NCBI GenBank assembly: GCA_023399355.1
Contig: JAEWQC010000088.1
Location: 17,189 to 81,188 of the forward strand
DNA length: 64,000 nt
Direction: 5' to 3'
Source: Bacillota bacterium
GTDB taxonomy: Bacteria > Bacillota > Clostridia > Acetivibrionales > DTU013
The notes under the pieces: generated by a model
What the model was told of the DNA's origin: nothing
Database searches by the model: none
The model's input: only the letters and a program-made list of their open reading frames with translations
Program-made: the position numbers and the translations under genes
In this document: in pieces, positions 18,455-26,820 of the stretch
How positions within the stretch are numbered: position 1 is the stretch's first letter
Layout: every line of letters begins with the position of its first letter

Positions 18455-19399
18455 GTGAAAAATGTGCAAAAAGCCAAATTATCTATAGATGAACAGATAA
18501 AGCATATGAAAGAATCTAGAGGGATAACATTCAATATTACAAGCGAAGAACAAGTAGCTACATTTCTAGCTAATAACAATTATTACTTTAAGATCAAATC
18601 TTATGCTAAGAATTATGATAAATATATTAAGGAGTCTAGTAGGGGTAAATACATAAATTTGGATTTCGCATATTTACAAGAGTTATCGACTATAGATATG
18701 CACTTAAGAAAATTCATAATAAAAATAACTTTAGATATAGAGCATTTTCTAAAAACACAGTTATTGAGAGATTTTGAGAAAAACACTAAAGAAGATGGAT
18801 ACACAATCATTAAAGCTTTTTATGAAAGATATCCAACTATTATGGATAATATCTATAGAAATATTGACACATCGTATTGTTGCGATTTAGTGAATAAATA
18901 TAAAAGTTGTTTTGCTATTTGGAATATAGTCGAGGTATTATCATTTGGGGATTTTATCAAGTTATATGACCTATATTATGAAAAATATTACTCTAAAGAT
19001 AATATGAAGCACCATTTATGGTCAGTAAAATTTCTAAGAAATGCAGCTGCACATAATAATTGCTTAATAAATAGTTTAAAACGCCCTTACAGCATAGATA
19101 TACAGCTTAATAAAGAAGTCAATACATTCATATCAAAAATACCGGATATTCCACCAGCAGACTCTAGAGTGAAAAAAATGTCAAACCCTGCAGTTCATGA
19201 TTTTGTTGTTACTTTGTTTGTATTTTATAGGGTAGTAGGAAGTTCTTCTACAAAAAAACATACTTTTGCTGAGTTAAAAGAGTTAGTTGATGTAAGAATG
19301 ATCCGTAATAAAGAATATTTTGAAAAAAACCAACTAATAATATCTTACTATAAATTTATTAAAATAATTGTTGACTATTTTTATGATATCTGCATATAA
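18455..19399 (+). CDS. Abi-family (AbiD/AbiF, Abi_2) abortive-infection protein
   Basis: At 314 residues this matches the Abi_2 family length. The N-terminal KLSIDEQIKHMKESRGITF and NNNYYFKIKSYAKNY, followed by LQELSTIDMHLRKFIIKITLDIEH, are typical, and WSVKFLRNAAAHNN (~190-203) carries the RNxxxH motif of HEPN-like ribonuclease folds. Family members block phage propagation by killing or arresting the infected cell, probably by RNA cleavage. That is family knowledge and is not shown for this gene. It is strongly AT-rich, follows the DUF4238 gene by ~190 bp, and ends in front of two strong terminators. It probably forms a small defence cargo. Confidence 0.8.
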   Translation: MKNVQKAKLSIDEQIKHMKESRGITFNITSEEQVATFLANNNYYFKIKSYAKNYDKYIKESSRGKYINLDFAYLQELSTIDMHLRKFIIKITLDIEHFLKTQLLRDFEKNTKEDGYTIIKAFYERYPTIMDNIYRNIDTSYCCDLVNKYKSCFAIWNIVEVLSFGDFIKLYDLYYEKYYSKDNMKHHLWSVKFLRNAAAHNNCLINSLKRPYSIDIQLNKEVNTFISKIPDIPPADSRVKKMSNPAVHDFVVTLFVFYRVVGSSSTKKHTFAELKELVDVRMIRNKEYFEKNQLIISYYKFIKIIVDYFYDICI

Positions 19400-19432
19400 T
19401 ACTAACATAGATCAAAAACATCTTGTGTTTTT

Positions 19433-19466
19433 ATCGGGAAGGTGCCTGCACCATCCCGATTTTTTG
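19433..19466 (+). terminator. Terminator of the Abi gene
   Basis: ATCGGGAaGGTGC and GCACCaTCCCGAT form a long stem with a two-base loop, followed by TTTTTT. Confidence 0.9.
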
Positions 19467-19475
19467 TTGGATTTT

Positions 19476-19507
19476 AAAAAAGCTCGTCATGATGGCGAGC
19501 TTTTTTT
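19476..19507. terminator. Bidirectional terminator overlapping integrase 3' end
   Basis: AAAAAAGCTCG and CGAGCTTTTTTT flank a short loop. A-run and T-run on both sides allow termination in both directions. The stop of the integrase fragment lies inside the hairpin. Confidence 0.85.
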
Positions 19508-19753
19508 ACTTTCCTTTTTCCTTTTATTGAATGTCGATTCAAAAAGGCCTGCAGCCTTCTTATCCTTACTCTCAAGAAAATGGCTGAATATGTTTTGTGT
19601 AGTTGCTGATGTACTGTGTCCTAATCGGCCAGCAACGGTCTGGATATCCATGCCTTTGCTTATAAGAAAAGTTGCACTAGTATGCCGGAGGCCATGAAAA
19701 TTTAAGTGCGGCAGTTTACTCCTTGACAGAAATTTCGGAAACCAGTGAGTCAA
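19487..19753 (-). pseudogene. C-terminal remnant of a tyrosine recombinase/integrase, catalytic Tyr replaced
   Basis: Only ~88 residues of the catalytic domain remain. HGLRHTSATFL carries the box II Arg and His, and GRLGHSTSATTQNIFSHFL carries the second His. At the position of the nucleophilic Tyr (usually NIYSH) the sequence reads NIFSH, a Phe, so even the remaining catalytic part should be inactive. The N-terminal arm-binding and core-binding domains are missing. The frame opens only at a TTG without a proper ribosome binding site and abuts a truncated acetyltransferase. I interpret it as a relic of the element that integrated at tRNA-Arg. Confidence 0.85.
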
Positions 19754-20004
19754 AGTTGCAAATAAAGGGCTGCATCATTGACCTCATAGTGAGGTATGCA
19801 ACTGCCAAGGTTATAGAATGGTAAGATCCCTTTTAATATATTGTCATAGAAAAGCCCATAATAATTTGCACATCTTCTTACATCTTTTTTATTCTCAACG
19901 CCAAATTCAATGATGTTTGGGTATAAGAAAGAAGTTTCAATTTCATTTCTCTCAAGGTATTCTAAAATGATTTGTTTGTCAGACTGCTCAAGTAATCTAA
20001 TCAT
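19750..20004 (-). pseudogene. Truncated GNAT-type acetyltransferase, N-terminal fragment
   Basis: The frame starting at MIRLLEQSDKQIILEYLERN gives ~84 residues that look like the N-terminal part of a two-domain GNAT-like protein (IETSFLYPNIIEFGVENKK, NLGSCIPHYE). It stops exactly where the integrase remnant begins, overlapping by 4 bp in another frame. The acetyl-CoA-binding domain is absent. The simplest reading is a deletion junction between the acetyltransferase and the integrase. An in-frame upstream GTG/ATG cluster (to 20019) leaves the exact start open. Confidence 0.6.
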
Positions 20005-20028
20005 CATTACCACCACCATAAATATATA

Positions 20029-20130
20029 AGCCCTGCAGAATCACTTGTAAGGTGACTCCGAAGGGCTGTAACCACTCGTGTAGGACTTTCATTTTCCCTA
20101 TGCTGCTCGCATATCAATGCTCAAGCATAC
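20029..20130 (-). other. Possible structured leader upstream of truncated acetyltransferase
   Basis: On the minus strand a two-tier hairpin (AGCCCT..AGGGCT enclosing AGTCAC..GTGATT, 20029-20067) is preceded by two small hairpins (TATG..CATA near 20099-20113 and ATGC-TCAA-GCAT near 20118-20129). The area lacks an open frame. I do not recognise a known riboswitch class. It could be a cis-regulatory leader whose downstream gene is now truncated. Confidence 0.3.
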
Positions 20131-20259
20131 TCACTTTTTAGGTATTATTACATATATTTCATATGCTGTCAATATAAATAAGCTCGCTCAAAAACAAAAA
20201 GCAATTCTCTTGACAGACGAGAGTGTTCAGCCAATAATTCCCCGAATTTGTGGGTGAAC

Positions 20260-20997
20260 CTAAAACTCAACTTCTTCCAGGTACAACCCGCATGCATCTG
20301 CCATAGTTCCCGTTTGGTTCCGCTCTTTTAAAATTATTATCTGAGGGATCTTTTCACTGTCTGCTTCACCCAAACCGACTCCTACCAAGGTTCCGACAAT
20401 TCTTCTGACCATATTGTAAAGAAAGCCATTACCCCGCATCCTGATTTGAATAAATCCATTATTCTCTTCTATATCAATAGAATATATTTCACGAACCATG
20501 GAATTTTTCTTGGATTTGGCATTTGAAAAAGCTGTAAAGTCATGCTCCCCAATAAAATACGCAGTTGCCTCCCTCATTCTTGTGATATCAAGCCTTTTTT
20601 CAACATGCATGCTGTACTTTCGCATGAAAGGATTTGAATACTCCCTATTCCATATCATATACATATAGGTTTTCCCCTTGGCATTATACCTGGCATGAAA
20701 AATGTCGGGGACCAGGGTAACTTCCTTAATGCTGATATCATGAGGTAAATATTTGTTTAAATAATTTTTAACCTCGGATGCGTCCAAATTCTCACTGGTC
20801 TTAAAATTGGCTATCTGGGCAATCGCATGCACACCCGCATCCGTCCTGCCGCTGCCAATGATTTCAATGCTTTTTCCTGTCATCTCCGAGAGTACATTTT
20901 CTATCTTTCCCTGAATGGTATTTTCGCCGTTTCCAAGCCGCTGCCAGCCCTTATATCTTCCGCCGTCATATTGAATTAGCATTTTATAATTGTTCAT
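20260..20997 (-). CDS. truA: tRNA pseudouridine synthase A
   Basis: The start MNNYKMLIQYDGG has AAGGGG upstream, giving 245 residues, the usual TruA length. The catalytic Asp lies in GRTDAGVHAIAQ (~residue 52), with family motifs NTIQGKIE, FHARYNAKGKTYMY and FLYNMVRRIVGTLVGVG. The enzyme isomerises uridines 38-40 in the anticodon stem of many tRNAs. It appears to be transcribed alone. An upstream in-frame Met at 21045 lacks a site and adds 16 residues unlike the family. Confidence 0.96.
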   Translation of the reverse strand: MNNYKMLIQYDGGRYKGWQRLGNGENTIQGKIENVLSEMTGKSIEIIGSGRTDAGVHAIAQIANFKTSENLDASEVKNYLNKYLPHDISIKEVTLVPDIFHARYNAKGKTYMYMIWNREYSNPFMRKYSMHVEKRLDITRMREATAYFIGEHDFTAFSNAKSKKNSMVREIYSIDIEENNGFIQIRMRGNGFLYNMVRRIVGTLVGVGLGEADSEKIPQIIILKERNQTGTMADACGLYLEEVEF

Positions 20998-21094
20998 CGT
21001 TTTCCCCTTATCCTTGCCTTTTATATTGATTAAAGAGGAATACATCCTGGCCCATATAATCCATCTCTATCTTCTGTTATTTCTCTATTATAGC

Positions 21095-21202
21095 ATATCC
21101 GGATCAAGTGGATTTTTAAACTGAATCCTGCATCTATCTGCAATTTCTATATCCGGATCAAACGGATATAAAAACTGAATCCTGCATCTATCTGCGATTC
21201 TT
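21095..21202. repeat. 54-bp tandem duplication upstream of truA
   Basis: Two adjoining copies begin ATATCCGGATCAA and run through ACTGAATCCTGCATCTATCTG. They differ at a handful of bases. The repeat occupies the spacer between truA and the Dabb gene. Confidence 0.8.
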
Positions 21203-21279
21203 ATGGGCAGACTTTTGAGAATACCAAAAAGCCGCCTACCATAAAGGTTAGCAGTCAAGGCCTCTTCCTATTTGTGTTA

Positions 21280-21582
21280 TTACAACAGATAATCAACTAC
21301 TGCCCTGTTTTCTCTGACTTTTGTCACAAATTCCGATACCTTGACATGTTCGGGATGTTTCTTATAGGCCTCCAGTGCCTGGATATCCGCAAATTCGGTA
21401 ATAAGTACCGCATCATAGGACATCTCGGAGGAGATTGAGTTGATACCTACCTCCAGATGCCTTATCCCGGCAATTTTATCTTTTAATGCCTCCAGCCTGG
21501 CTTTTATTGTCCGGGCGTTTTCTTCCTTGCTGCAGCCTTCAGCGAAGTCCTTGAGTTTCCACATTACAATATGTCTGATCAT
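21280..21582 (-). CDS. Dabb (stress-responsive A/B barrel) family protein
   Basis: A 100-residue protein typical of the dimeric alpha+beta barrel (Dabb) family: it starts MIRHIVMWKLKDFAEG and contains IRHLEVGINSISSEMSYDAVLITEF and a C-terminal HPEHVKVSEFV. Family members include stress-induced proteins and, in other lineages, small cyclases and decarboxylases. The exact role here is unknown. GGAGGAATATC precedes the ATG. It lies between the terminator of a small upstream gene and the truA leader. Confidence 0.85.
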   Translation of the reverse strand: MIRHIVMWKLKDFAEGCSKEENARTIKARLEALKDKIAGIRHLEVGINSISSEMSYDAVLITEFADIQALEAYKKHPEHVKVSEFVTKVRENRAVVDYLL

Positions 21583-21604
21583 GATATTCCTCCTATGTAA
21601 ATTA

Positions 21605-21630
21605 AAAAAGCACCCATTAGGTGCTTCTTC
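21605..21630 (-). terminator. Rho-independent terminator
   Basis: On the minus strand AAGCACC-taat-GGGTGCTT is followed by TTTT. It ends the 67-residue gene and separates it from the Dabb gene. Confidence 0.85.
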
Positions 21631-21643
21631 GTATAAAATTGAG

Positions 21644-21847
21644 TTAAAGCATGCTGCCCAGTGATTCCAATATCATCTCTATTTCCTGCCTGCTGTACCT
21701 TCTCATGCTCTCCATATCGCCGTCCTGTGCCTTATGGGTTACAAGGATGTCTTTGTGTCCGATGCACACATCTGTTTCCCTGCCGTAAGTATCCGTGAAA
21801 TTAAACACTTGAAGCCCTGCTGCAAACTGGATTTTCTGAGTGTCCAT
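21644..21847 (-). CDS. Small hypothetical protein (67 residues)
   Basis: A GGAAGGTGAT site, a clean ATG and a terminator directly after the stop support a real gene. The 67-residue product is soluble and starts MDTQKIQFAAGLQVFNFTD, with a YGRETDVCIGHKDILVTHKAQDG middle section (two short pieces) and a charged helix at the C-terminus (YSRQEIEMILESLGSML). I do not recognise a family. It is followed on the same strand by the Dabb gene. Confidence 0.65.
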   Translation of the reverse strand: MDTQKIQFAAGLQVFNFTDTYGRETDVCIGHKDILVTHKAQDGDMESMRRYSRQEIEMILESLGSML

Positions 21848-21968
21848 ATTATCACCTTCCCAAATCCAGTATACTCAACTTCAGTAAATTTTTCAATGCC
21901 TTTCTATACTTTTTTATACATTTTTGTGAGATACTCATTCATCTCCTCTGTAGTACCTTCACCAATGT

Positions 21969-22844
21969 CTATGCTTCTACCGTCAGCTTCGTCTTCCTAA
22001 GCGGAATCAGACACCGCAAGGTAACGGCGGCGATGACAATAATCCCACCTACAAGTGCCCATTTTCCAGGCTTTTCACCGAGCAGCAGGAATACCCAGAC
22101 AGGATTCAGCAAAGGTTCAATGACCGGTATGATACTCCCTTCAAGTGCAGTTACGTGCTTGATCGCTTTCGCATACAGAATGTAAGGCAGGCCAAGCTGA
22201 ACAACCCCAAGCAATGCAAGACACAACCAGCCCTTGGTATCCGGGACAGCCCCGAAAATGAAGGGGATTCCAATAATGGCTGAAAGTATATTCCCAAGCA
22301 ATACTGATTCAATAGGGGACCCGTCCTTCTGCATACGCATGAAAACAACAAAGGTGGCAAAGGAAATGCCGCTCAACGCCGCCAGAATATTACCGAATAC
22401 CCCCTTCGTATTGATATGGTCCACAAAAAACAGTACCATACCACCAAGGACAATGACAATCGTTATCCAATCCAGCAGCTTCACTTTTTCCTTCAGCAGC
22501 CATGCCCCCAGAAAGGCTACATAAACCGGGGCCGTATATTGTATCAGTATTGCGTTTGCAGCTGTTGTATTTTTAGTTGCAACAACAAAAAGCACTACCA
22601 TCCCGGTATACGACAGTGCTGCTCCGATCTGTGCAATAGACCAGTTCAGTTTCGGTTTGCCTACCGCAATCAATATGATAATCGCCGATATTCCGCTTCT
22701 TATTCCGGCAATCGCCAGAGGATTCGAATTGATGGATTTGATCAGCAAACCGCCGATACTCCACATCATTGCTGCCAATACCAGAAAAAGTATTGCTTTG
22801 GGCCTATCTTTCAATACTGCCTTTCTACTCATGTCCGTCACCAT
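21969..22844 (-). CDS. DMT-superfamily (EamA) transporter
   Basis: The 291-residue protein has ten hydrophobic helices in two EamA repeats (residues ~15-145 and ~155-285). The first repeat begins LFLVLAAMMWSIGGLLIKS and the second GISFATFVVFMRMQ, with the typical PVIEPLLNPVWVFLLLGE near the end. These inner-membrane carriers export amino acids or metabolites. The substrate cannot be read from sequence. Start choice between 22844 and the Met four codons later is open because neither has a strong ribosome binding site. Confidence 0.88.
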   Translation of the reverse strand: MVTDMSRKAVLKDRPKAILFLVLAAMMWSIGGLLIKSINSNPLAIAGIRSGISAIIILIAVGKPKLNWSIAQIGAALSYTGMVVLFVVATKNTTAANAILIQYTAPVYVAFLGAWLLKEKVKLLDWITIVIVLGGMVLFFVDHINTKGVFGNILAALSGISFATFVVFMRMQKDGSPIESVLLGNILSAIIGIPFIFGAVPDTKGWLCLALLGVVQLGLPYILYAKAIKHVTALEGSIIPVIEPLLNPVWVFLLLGEKPGKWALVGGIIVIAAVTLRCLIPLRKTKLTVEA

Positions 22845-23086
22845 TCCGTCATAATTGTGTTATTATCCAGTATACCAAATCGCTGCTGGATATGCTGAAA
22901 AATTTTGTACAAGGAATGCCCTTTGGGGTTAAAAAGTTCAGGACATATTGTTATTGATTAATACAATTGAATACGATATGATAAAACTATCATTCAAACA
23001 TTTTACTGAACTCAGTTCTAAGGCAATACCGCACACAGCAACGGTTTTTGTTTCACAACTTCAGATAAAAACAGGAGTGATGACTT

Positions 23087-24472
23087 ATGAAAAATGCTAA
23101 AAAGACCTTTGTTCTGGACACAAACGTTCTGCTTCATACTCCTTTCGCACTGTTCACCTTCGATGATAATACGATAGTCATACCCGAAGTCGTTCTGGAA
23201 GAATTGGATAAATTCAAAAAGGACAATTCCGAACTTGGCGCAAATGCCAGACAGGTAGCCAGAATCATAGACAGCTTAAGGGAAAAAGGCAGTTTAAACA
23301 AGGGAATCAGCCTGGATAACGGAGGTACGCTTCGCATAGAGATGAACTTCCAGGATGTGAAGCTGCCCGAAAGCTGGGTCGGCAGTATCAACGACAATAG
23401 AATTCTGAAGGTCTGTAAGGGACTTCATGAAAAAGGCGAAAATGTATTTCTGATTTCCAAGGACGTCTTTGCAAGAATCAAGGCTGATGTTCTTGGGATC
23501 ACTGCACAGGATTTTTTCAACGAGCAGGCGCCAGTCTATGATGAGCAGTATAAAGGCCGGCTCAACGTATACACCTCTGAACAGAAGCTTGATGAATTCT
23601 ACAGTAAATCGGTATTGCAGCCTGAGGATGTCTTCAATTTCAATCCTGTCCTTAATAAAAACATGCCTGTGGAACTTGTCGTGAACCAGTTTCTGGTTCT
23701 TCACGCCTGCACTAACGATAAACAAACTGCCCTGGCACGATTTGACGGTAAGGAAATTGTTCCGCTCAATTTTATGCAGGATCACCCGTTCGGGATAACG
23801 CCCAGGAATGCAGGCCAGAAGTTCTTCCAGGAAGCCTTGCTGATGGATGCCGTAAAGGCACCGCTCGTTATTGCAAAAGGGCCTGCTGGTACGGCAAAAA
23901 CATTTTATTCGCTGGCTGTCGGACTTCATAAAATCGTCGGCGACCATAATTCCCCCTACAGGAAAATCCTTGTATGCCGGCCTAACGTGAAGCTGGACGA
24001 GGATATCGGTTTCCTGCCGGGCAACGAACAGGAGAAAATCGCACCATTCCTTCGCCCCGTCATAGACAACCTTGAGGTGCTGGTCGATGCGGATGAAGGC
24101 GAGAGATACGCCAGTGAGAAAGAACTGAAAGATAAAATAGACGAGTTGTTTGACAGGAAGATTATCAGCGCCGAGGCGATCGCCTTTATCAGAGGCCGCT
24201 CTATCGTCAAACAATGGGTAATCATCGATGAAGCACAAAATCTCACTCCAAAGCAGGTCAAAGGCATTATCACCCGTGCAGGCAAAGGGACGAAAATCAT
24301 CCTGATCGGTGACCCCGAACAGATAGACCATCCGTTCCTCGACATCCGCACAAACGGCCTGAGCTTTGCATCGGAAAGAATGAAAGGCAGTCCGCTGTGT
24401 TTCCAGATCACATTGACCGACGAGGAGTGCGAACGTTCAGAACTGGCCTATGAAGCGGCAAGAAGGATGTAA
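23087..24472 (+). CDS. PhoH-family ATPase with N-terminal PIN domain
   Basis: This 461-residue protein fuses a PIN-type nuclease domain (FVLDTNVLLHTP at ~8-19, EVVLEELDKFK near 40, and an acidic cluster) to a PhoH ATPase domain with Walker A KGPAGTAKT (~265) and Walker B VIIDEAQNLTPKQ (~378), then IGDPEQIDHP. PhoH-PIN (PhoH2) proteins are reported to be ATP-dependent RNA helicase/ribonucleases, acting as part of a growth-control or toxin-like system. AGGAGTGATGACTT precedes the ATG. No antitoxin gene (PhoAT) is evident upstream, since the spacer lies opposite the divergent EamA gene. Confidence 0.93.
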   Translation: MKNAKKTFVLDTNVLLHTPFALFTFDDNTIVIPEVVLEELDKFKKDNSELGANARQVARIIDSLREKGSLNKGISLDNGGTLRIEMNFQDVKLPESWVGSINDNRILKVCKGLHEKGENVFLISKDVFARIKADVLGITAQDFFNEQAPVYDEQYKGRLNVYTSEQKLDEFYSKSVLQPEDVFNFNPVLNKNMPVELVVNQFLVLHACTNDKQTALARFDGKEIVPLNFMQDHPFGITPRNAGQKFFQEALLMDAVKAPLVIAKGPAGTAKTFYSLAVGLHKIVGDHNSPYRKILVCRPNVKLDEDIGFLPGNEQEKIAPFLRPVIDNLEVLVDADEGERYASEKELKDKIDELFDRKIISAEAIAFIRGRSIVKQWVIIDEAQNLTPKQVKGIITRAGKGTKIILIGDPEQIDHPFLDIRTNGLSFASERMKGSPLCFQITLTDEECERSELAYEAARRM

Positions 24473-24562
24473 TCCGGGATCCGGTCCCATATGAACAAAT
24501 TAAATGACTAAATTGGGGGAATTGGAGGCAAATTATAGAGAATACTATGTGAGTGTAAAAAA

Positions 24563-25468
24563 ATGAAGAAAAAGACGATTTCAAAAAAATTTATTTATCT
24601 TCTTGTTTCAATTTTAGTAATTTCATCATTTTCAGCATGCATGGGCGGTAAGGAGTTAAAAGAATACAACAAACTGCTCAAAAGCTATGAAAAGGACAGG
24701 GATTATAAAAAAAGTACAACCGCGATAAAAAAAATTATCAACTCCAATAATGGCAAGCGCCTGGCTCATGTTTTCAACAATACAACCGGTTCGGCTTTTA
24801 ATTGGATTATTTCCAATAAGGGAGACATAAAGGGAATCCCAATCCTCGCATACCATTGTGTAGATTCAAGCATATGGGGCGATAGGCCCATGTTCGTATC
24901 CCCGGATAATTTCGACAGGCAGATGAGATACCTGCGGGATCAGGGATATGAAACAATAACTTTCAGAGATCTGTCTCAGCTCCATTCAATAAAAAAACCG
25001 GTTTTAATTACTTTTGACGATGGCTATGAAAATAATTACACCAACGCATATCCGATATTGAAAAAGTATGAGTTCAAAGCAACTATATTCCTGGTGGCAG
25101 ATTTTATAGACAAGCCGAAATTTCTGAAACTCGAGGAGATCAGGAAGATGCGGGATATCATAGACTTTCAGAGCCATACCATGACACATCGGCATCTCGC
25201 AGCCCTTGATCCTGCAAAAATCGAGTTTGAACTATCCGAATCAAAAAAGAGACTTGAATACCTCCTGGGTAAAAAAATCGACATCATAGCCTACCCCTAT
25301 GGAAGTTATGACAGCAGTGTGCTGGACATCGCTAAAAAGTATTATGCCTATGGGGTGACAACTAATTATGGTAAATTTGTAGATGTACCAGCAAATGAAT
25401 ACACCATCAAAAGAATGTATGTCTTAAACCAGATGGATCTGGACAAATTTATCAAGTTATTTAATTAA
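24563..25468 (+). CDS. Polysaccharide deacetylase lipoprotein (NodB domain, CE4)
   Basis: A 301-residue protein with a lipoprotein signal: basic start, hydrophobic core, lipobox SFSAC (Cys ~27). The NodB domain follows from ~100, with the catalytic Asp pair in TFDDGYENNY (~150), metal His residues in SHTMTHRHL (~203) and YPYGSYD (~245). It removes acetyl groups from cell-wall sugars or surface polysaccharide outside the membrane. The ribosome binding site directly before the ATG is weak. The gene follows phoH by 90 bp but on its own promoter or as a weak read-through partner. Confidence 0.9.
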   Translation: MKKKTISKKFIYLLVSILVISSFSACMGGKELKEYNKLLKSYEKDRDYKKSTTAIKKIINSNNGKRLAHVFNNTTGSAFNWIISNKGDIKGIPILAYHCVDSSIWGDRPMFVSPDNFDRQMRYLRDQGYETITFRDLSQLHSIKKPVLITFDDGYENNYTNAYPILKKYEFKATIFLVADFIDKPKFLKLEEIRKMRDIIDFQSHTMTHRHLAALDPAKIEFELSESKKRLEYLLGKKIDIIAYPYGSYDSSVLDIAKKYYAYGVTTNYGKFVDVPANEYTIKRMYVLNQMDLDKFIKLFN

Positions 25469-25628
25469 TAGCGTGAGACATTGAGAAGCATCACCTAAAA
25501 TGTGAAATCATCTAAAGGGGAGATTGTTTGATTCCTCCGGTGTAATTTTGCCTTGGTCCCCGGAAGAATAGAATATCAGGGCAGTGTTATTCCACTGTCT
25601 TATCTTTTGTAATATAAAATTCCGTTTA

Positions 25629-25895
25629 TTAAGCGGCCTTTCCCAGTTCTTTTGAATATACCGGTACTTTTTTGCTTCGCCTCTTCAGTTGCTTCCTGAA
25701 TTCCAAAAGCAAAACGGCGCAAAATGCACTAAATAAAGAAAAAATGGCTGTCATCCAATCGGAAGAGCCACTTACCCCTTTATCCCCTACCCCAATCATT
25801 GCTGAAACAGTGAGCCAGATAAAGACCATAGATGTTATCGCCACAGCCACAGTTGTGAAATTAATCAAAAGCCTTAAAAGAAGTTTGTTTTTCAA
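25629..25895 (-). CDS. Small two-helix membrane protein
   Basis: Translation begins at a TTG seven bases after AGGAGGTGTCG, giving 88 residues. Hydrophobic segments at ~8-32 and ~46-64 flank a Gly/Ser loop (GVGDKGVSGSSDW), and the C-terminus is strongly basic (RKQLKRRSKK). No family is recognised. It is a single gene convergent with the deacetylase and divergent from the Sir2 gene. Confidence 0.65.
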   Translation of the reverse strand: MKNKLLLRLLINFTTVAVAITSMVFIWLTVSAMIGVGDKGVSGSSDWMTAIFSLFSAFCAVLLLEFRKQLKRRSKKVPVYSKELGKAA

Positions 25896-26085
25896 TAAAC
25901 GACACCTCCTTACATATCTTCCAATATTATATCATATGATATTTTGGCTACAAGTAATATATCGTCAGATTTTGATAAATTTTAAGAATATTTAGGACTT
26001 AATTTTTTTGCAAATTAAACATACCAGTGCTAACATTAGTATTGGCATATCGGTTCAAAGGTAAAGGAGAGGGGCGATATCGAGC

Positions 26086-26808
26086 ATGGTTGACCTTAAG
26101 ATGTGGATTTCAAGCAGCAGGAATATCGTTTTCTTCGGCGGAGCAGGCGTTTCCACCGAAAGCAGTATCCCTGATTTCAGGAGCGAAGATGGCATTTACA
26201 ATACAATCAGCAAATATGGGTATTCCCCGGAAGTTATCCTCAGCCATTCTTTTTTCATATCTCATATGGCGGAGTTCTACGACTATTACAAAAACAACCT
26301 TGTTTTTACAGGAGCAAAACCGAACAAAGCACATCTAGCCCTCGCAGCGCTTGAGAAGAAAGGTGTTCTGAAAGCGGTCGTCACACAGAATATCGATGGC
26401 CTTCATCAGGCGGCAGGCAGCGAAACCGTACTGGAGCTGCATGGTTCCGTCCACCGGAATTCCTGTATGAATTGCGGCCAAAAGTTCCCGCTGGATTTTG
26501 TTCTGAAATATGACGGGACGGTTCCGATGTGCAATAAATGCAGTCACCCCATCCGACCAGAGGTTACCTTGTACGAGGAATCCCTGGACATGGATGTGAT
26601 GGAAAAAGCGATAAGTTATATCCGGAAAGCTGATGTTCTGATAGTTGGAGGGACTTCACTGGCAGTTTATCCGGCTGCCGGTCTGATCAATTACTACAGG
26701 GGTGACAAGCTTGTATTGATAAACAAGTCCCCGACGCCCTATGATTCCAAAGCTGCACTGGTAATAAACGATTCCATCGGCAAGGTGCTGGGAGAAGCCG
26801 TCACATAG
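26086..26808 (+). CDS. cobB: NAD-dependent protein deacylase, Sir2 family
   Basis: The 240-residue protein shows the sirtuin motifs in order: FFGGAGVSTESSIPDFRS (NAD binding, ~18-35), TQNIDGLH (~103-110), catalytic His in LELHGSVHRNSC (~121-124), zinc Cys pairs CMNCGQ and CNKCSH (~130-155), and GGTSLAVYPA (~190). It removes acetyl or acyl groups from lysines, consuming NAD. Cofactor and zinc residues are all present. The gene ends 12 bp before the convergent glycosyltransferase gene. Confidence 0.95.
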   Translation: MVDLKMWISSSRNIVFFGGAGVSTESSIPDFRSEDGIYNTISKYGYSPEVILSHSFFISHMAEFYDYYKNNLVFTGAKPNKAHLALAALEKKGVLKAVVTQNIDGLHQAAGSETVLELHGSVHRNSCMNCGQKFPLDFVLKYDGTVPMCNKCSHPIRPEVTLYEESLDMDVMEKAISYIRKADVLIVGGTSLAVYPAAGLINYYRGDKLVLINKSPTPYDSKAALVINDSIGKVLGEAVT

Positions 26809-26820
26809 AACCTGAAGCTG

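Noticed and set aside
17237..20067. Complete prophage or active integrative element
   Set aside because: No structural, replication or conjugation genes are present, and the integrase is only a tail with a Phe at the catalytic position. I also found no duplicated tRNA-Arg end.
23294..24331. Minus-strand open frame of 345 codons opposite phoH
   Set aside because: It is the reverse-strand shadow of the well-supported PhoH-PIN gene; the protein sequence is not family-like.
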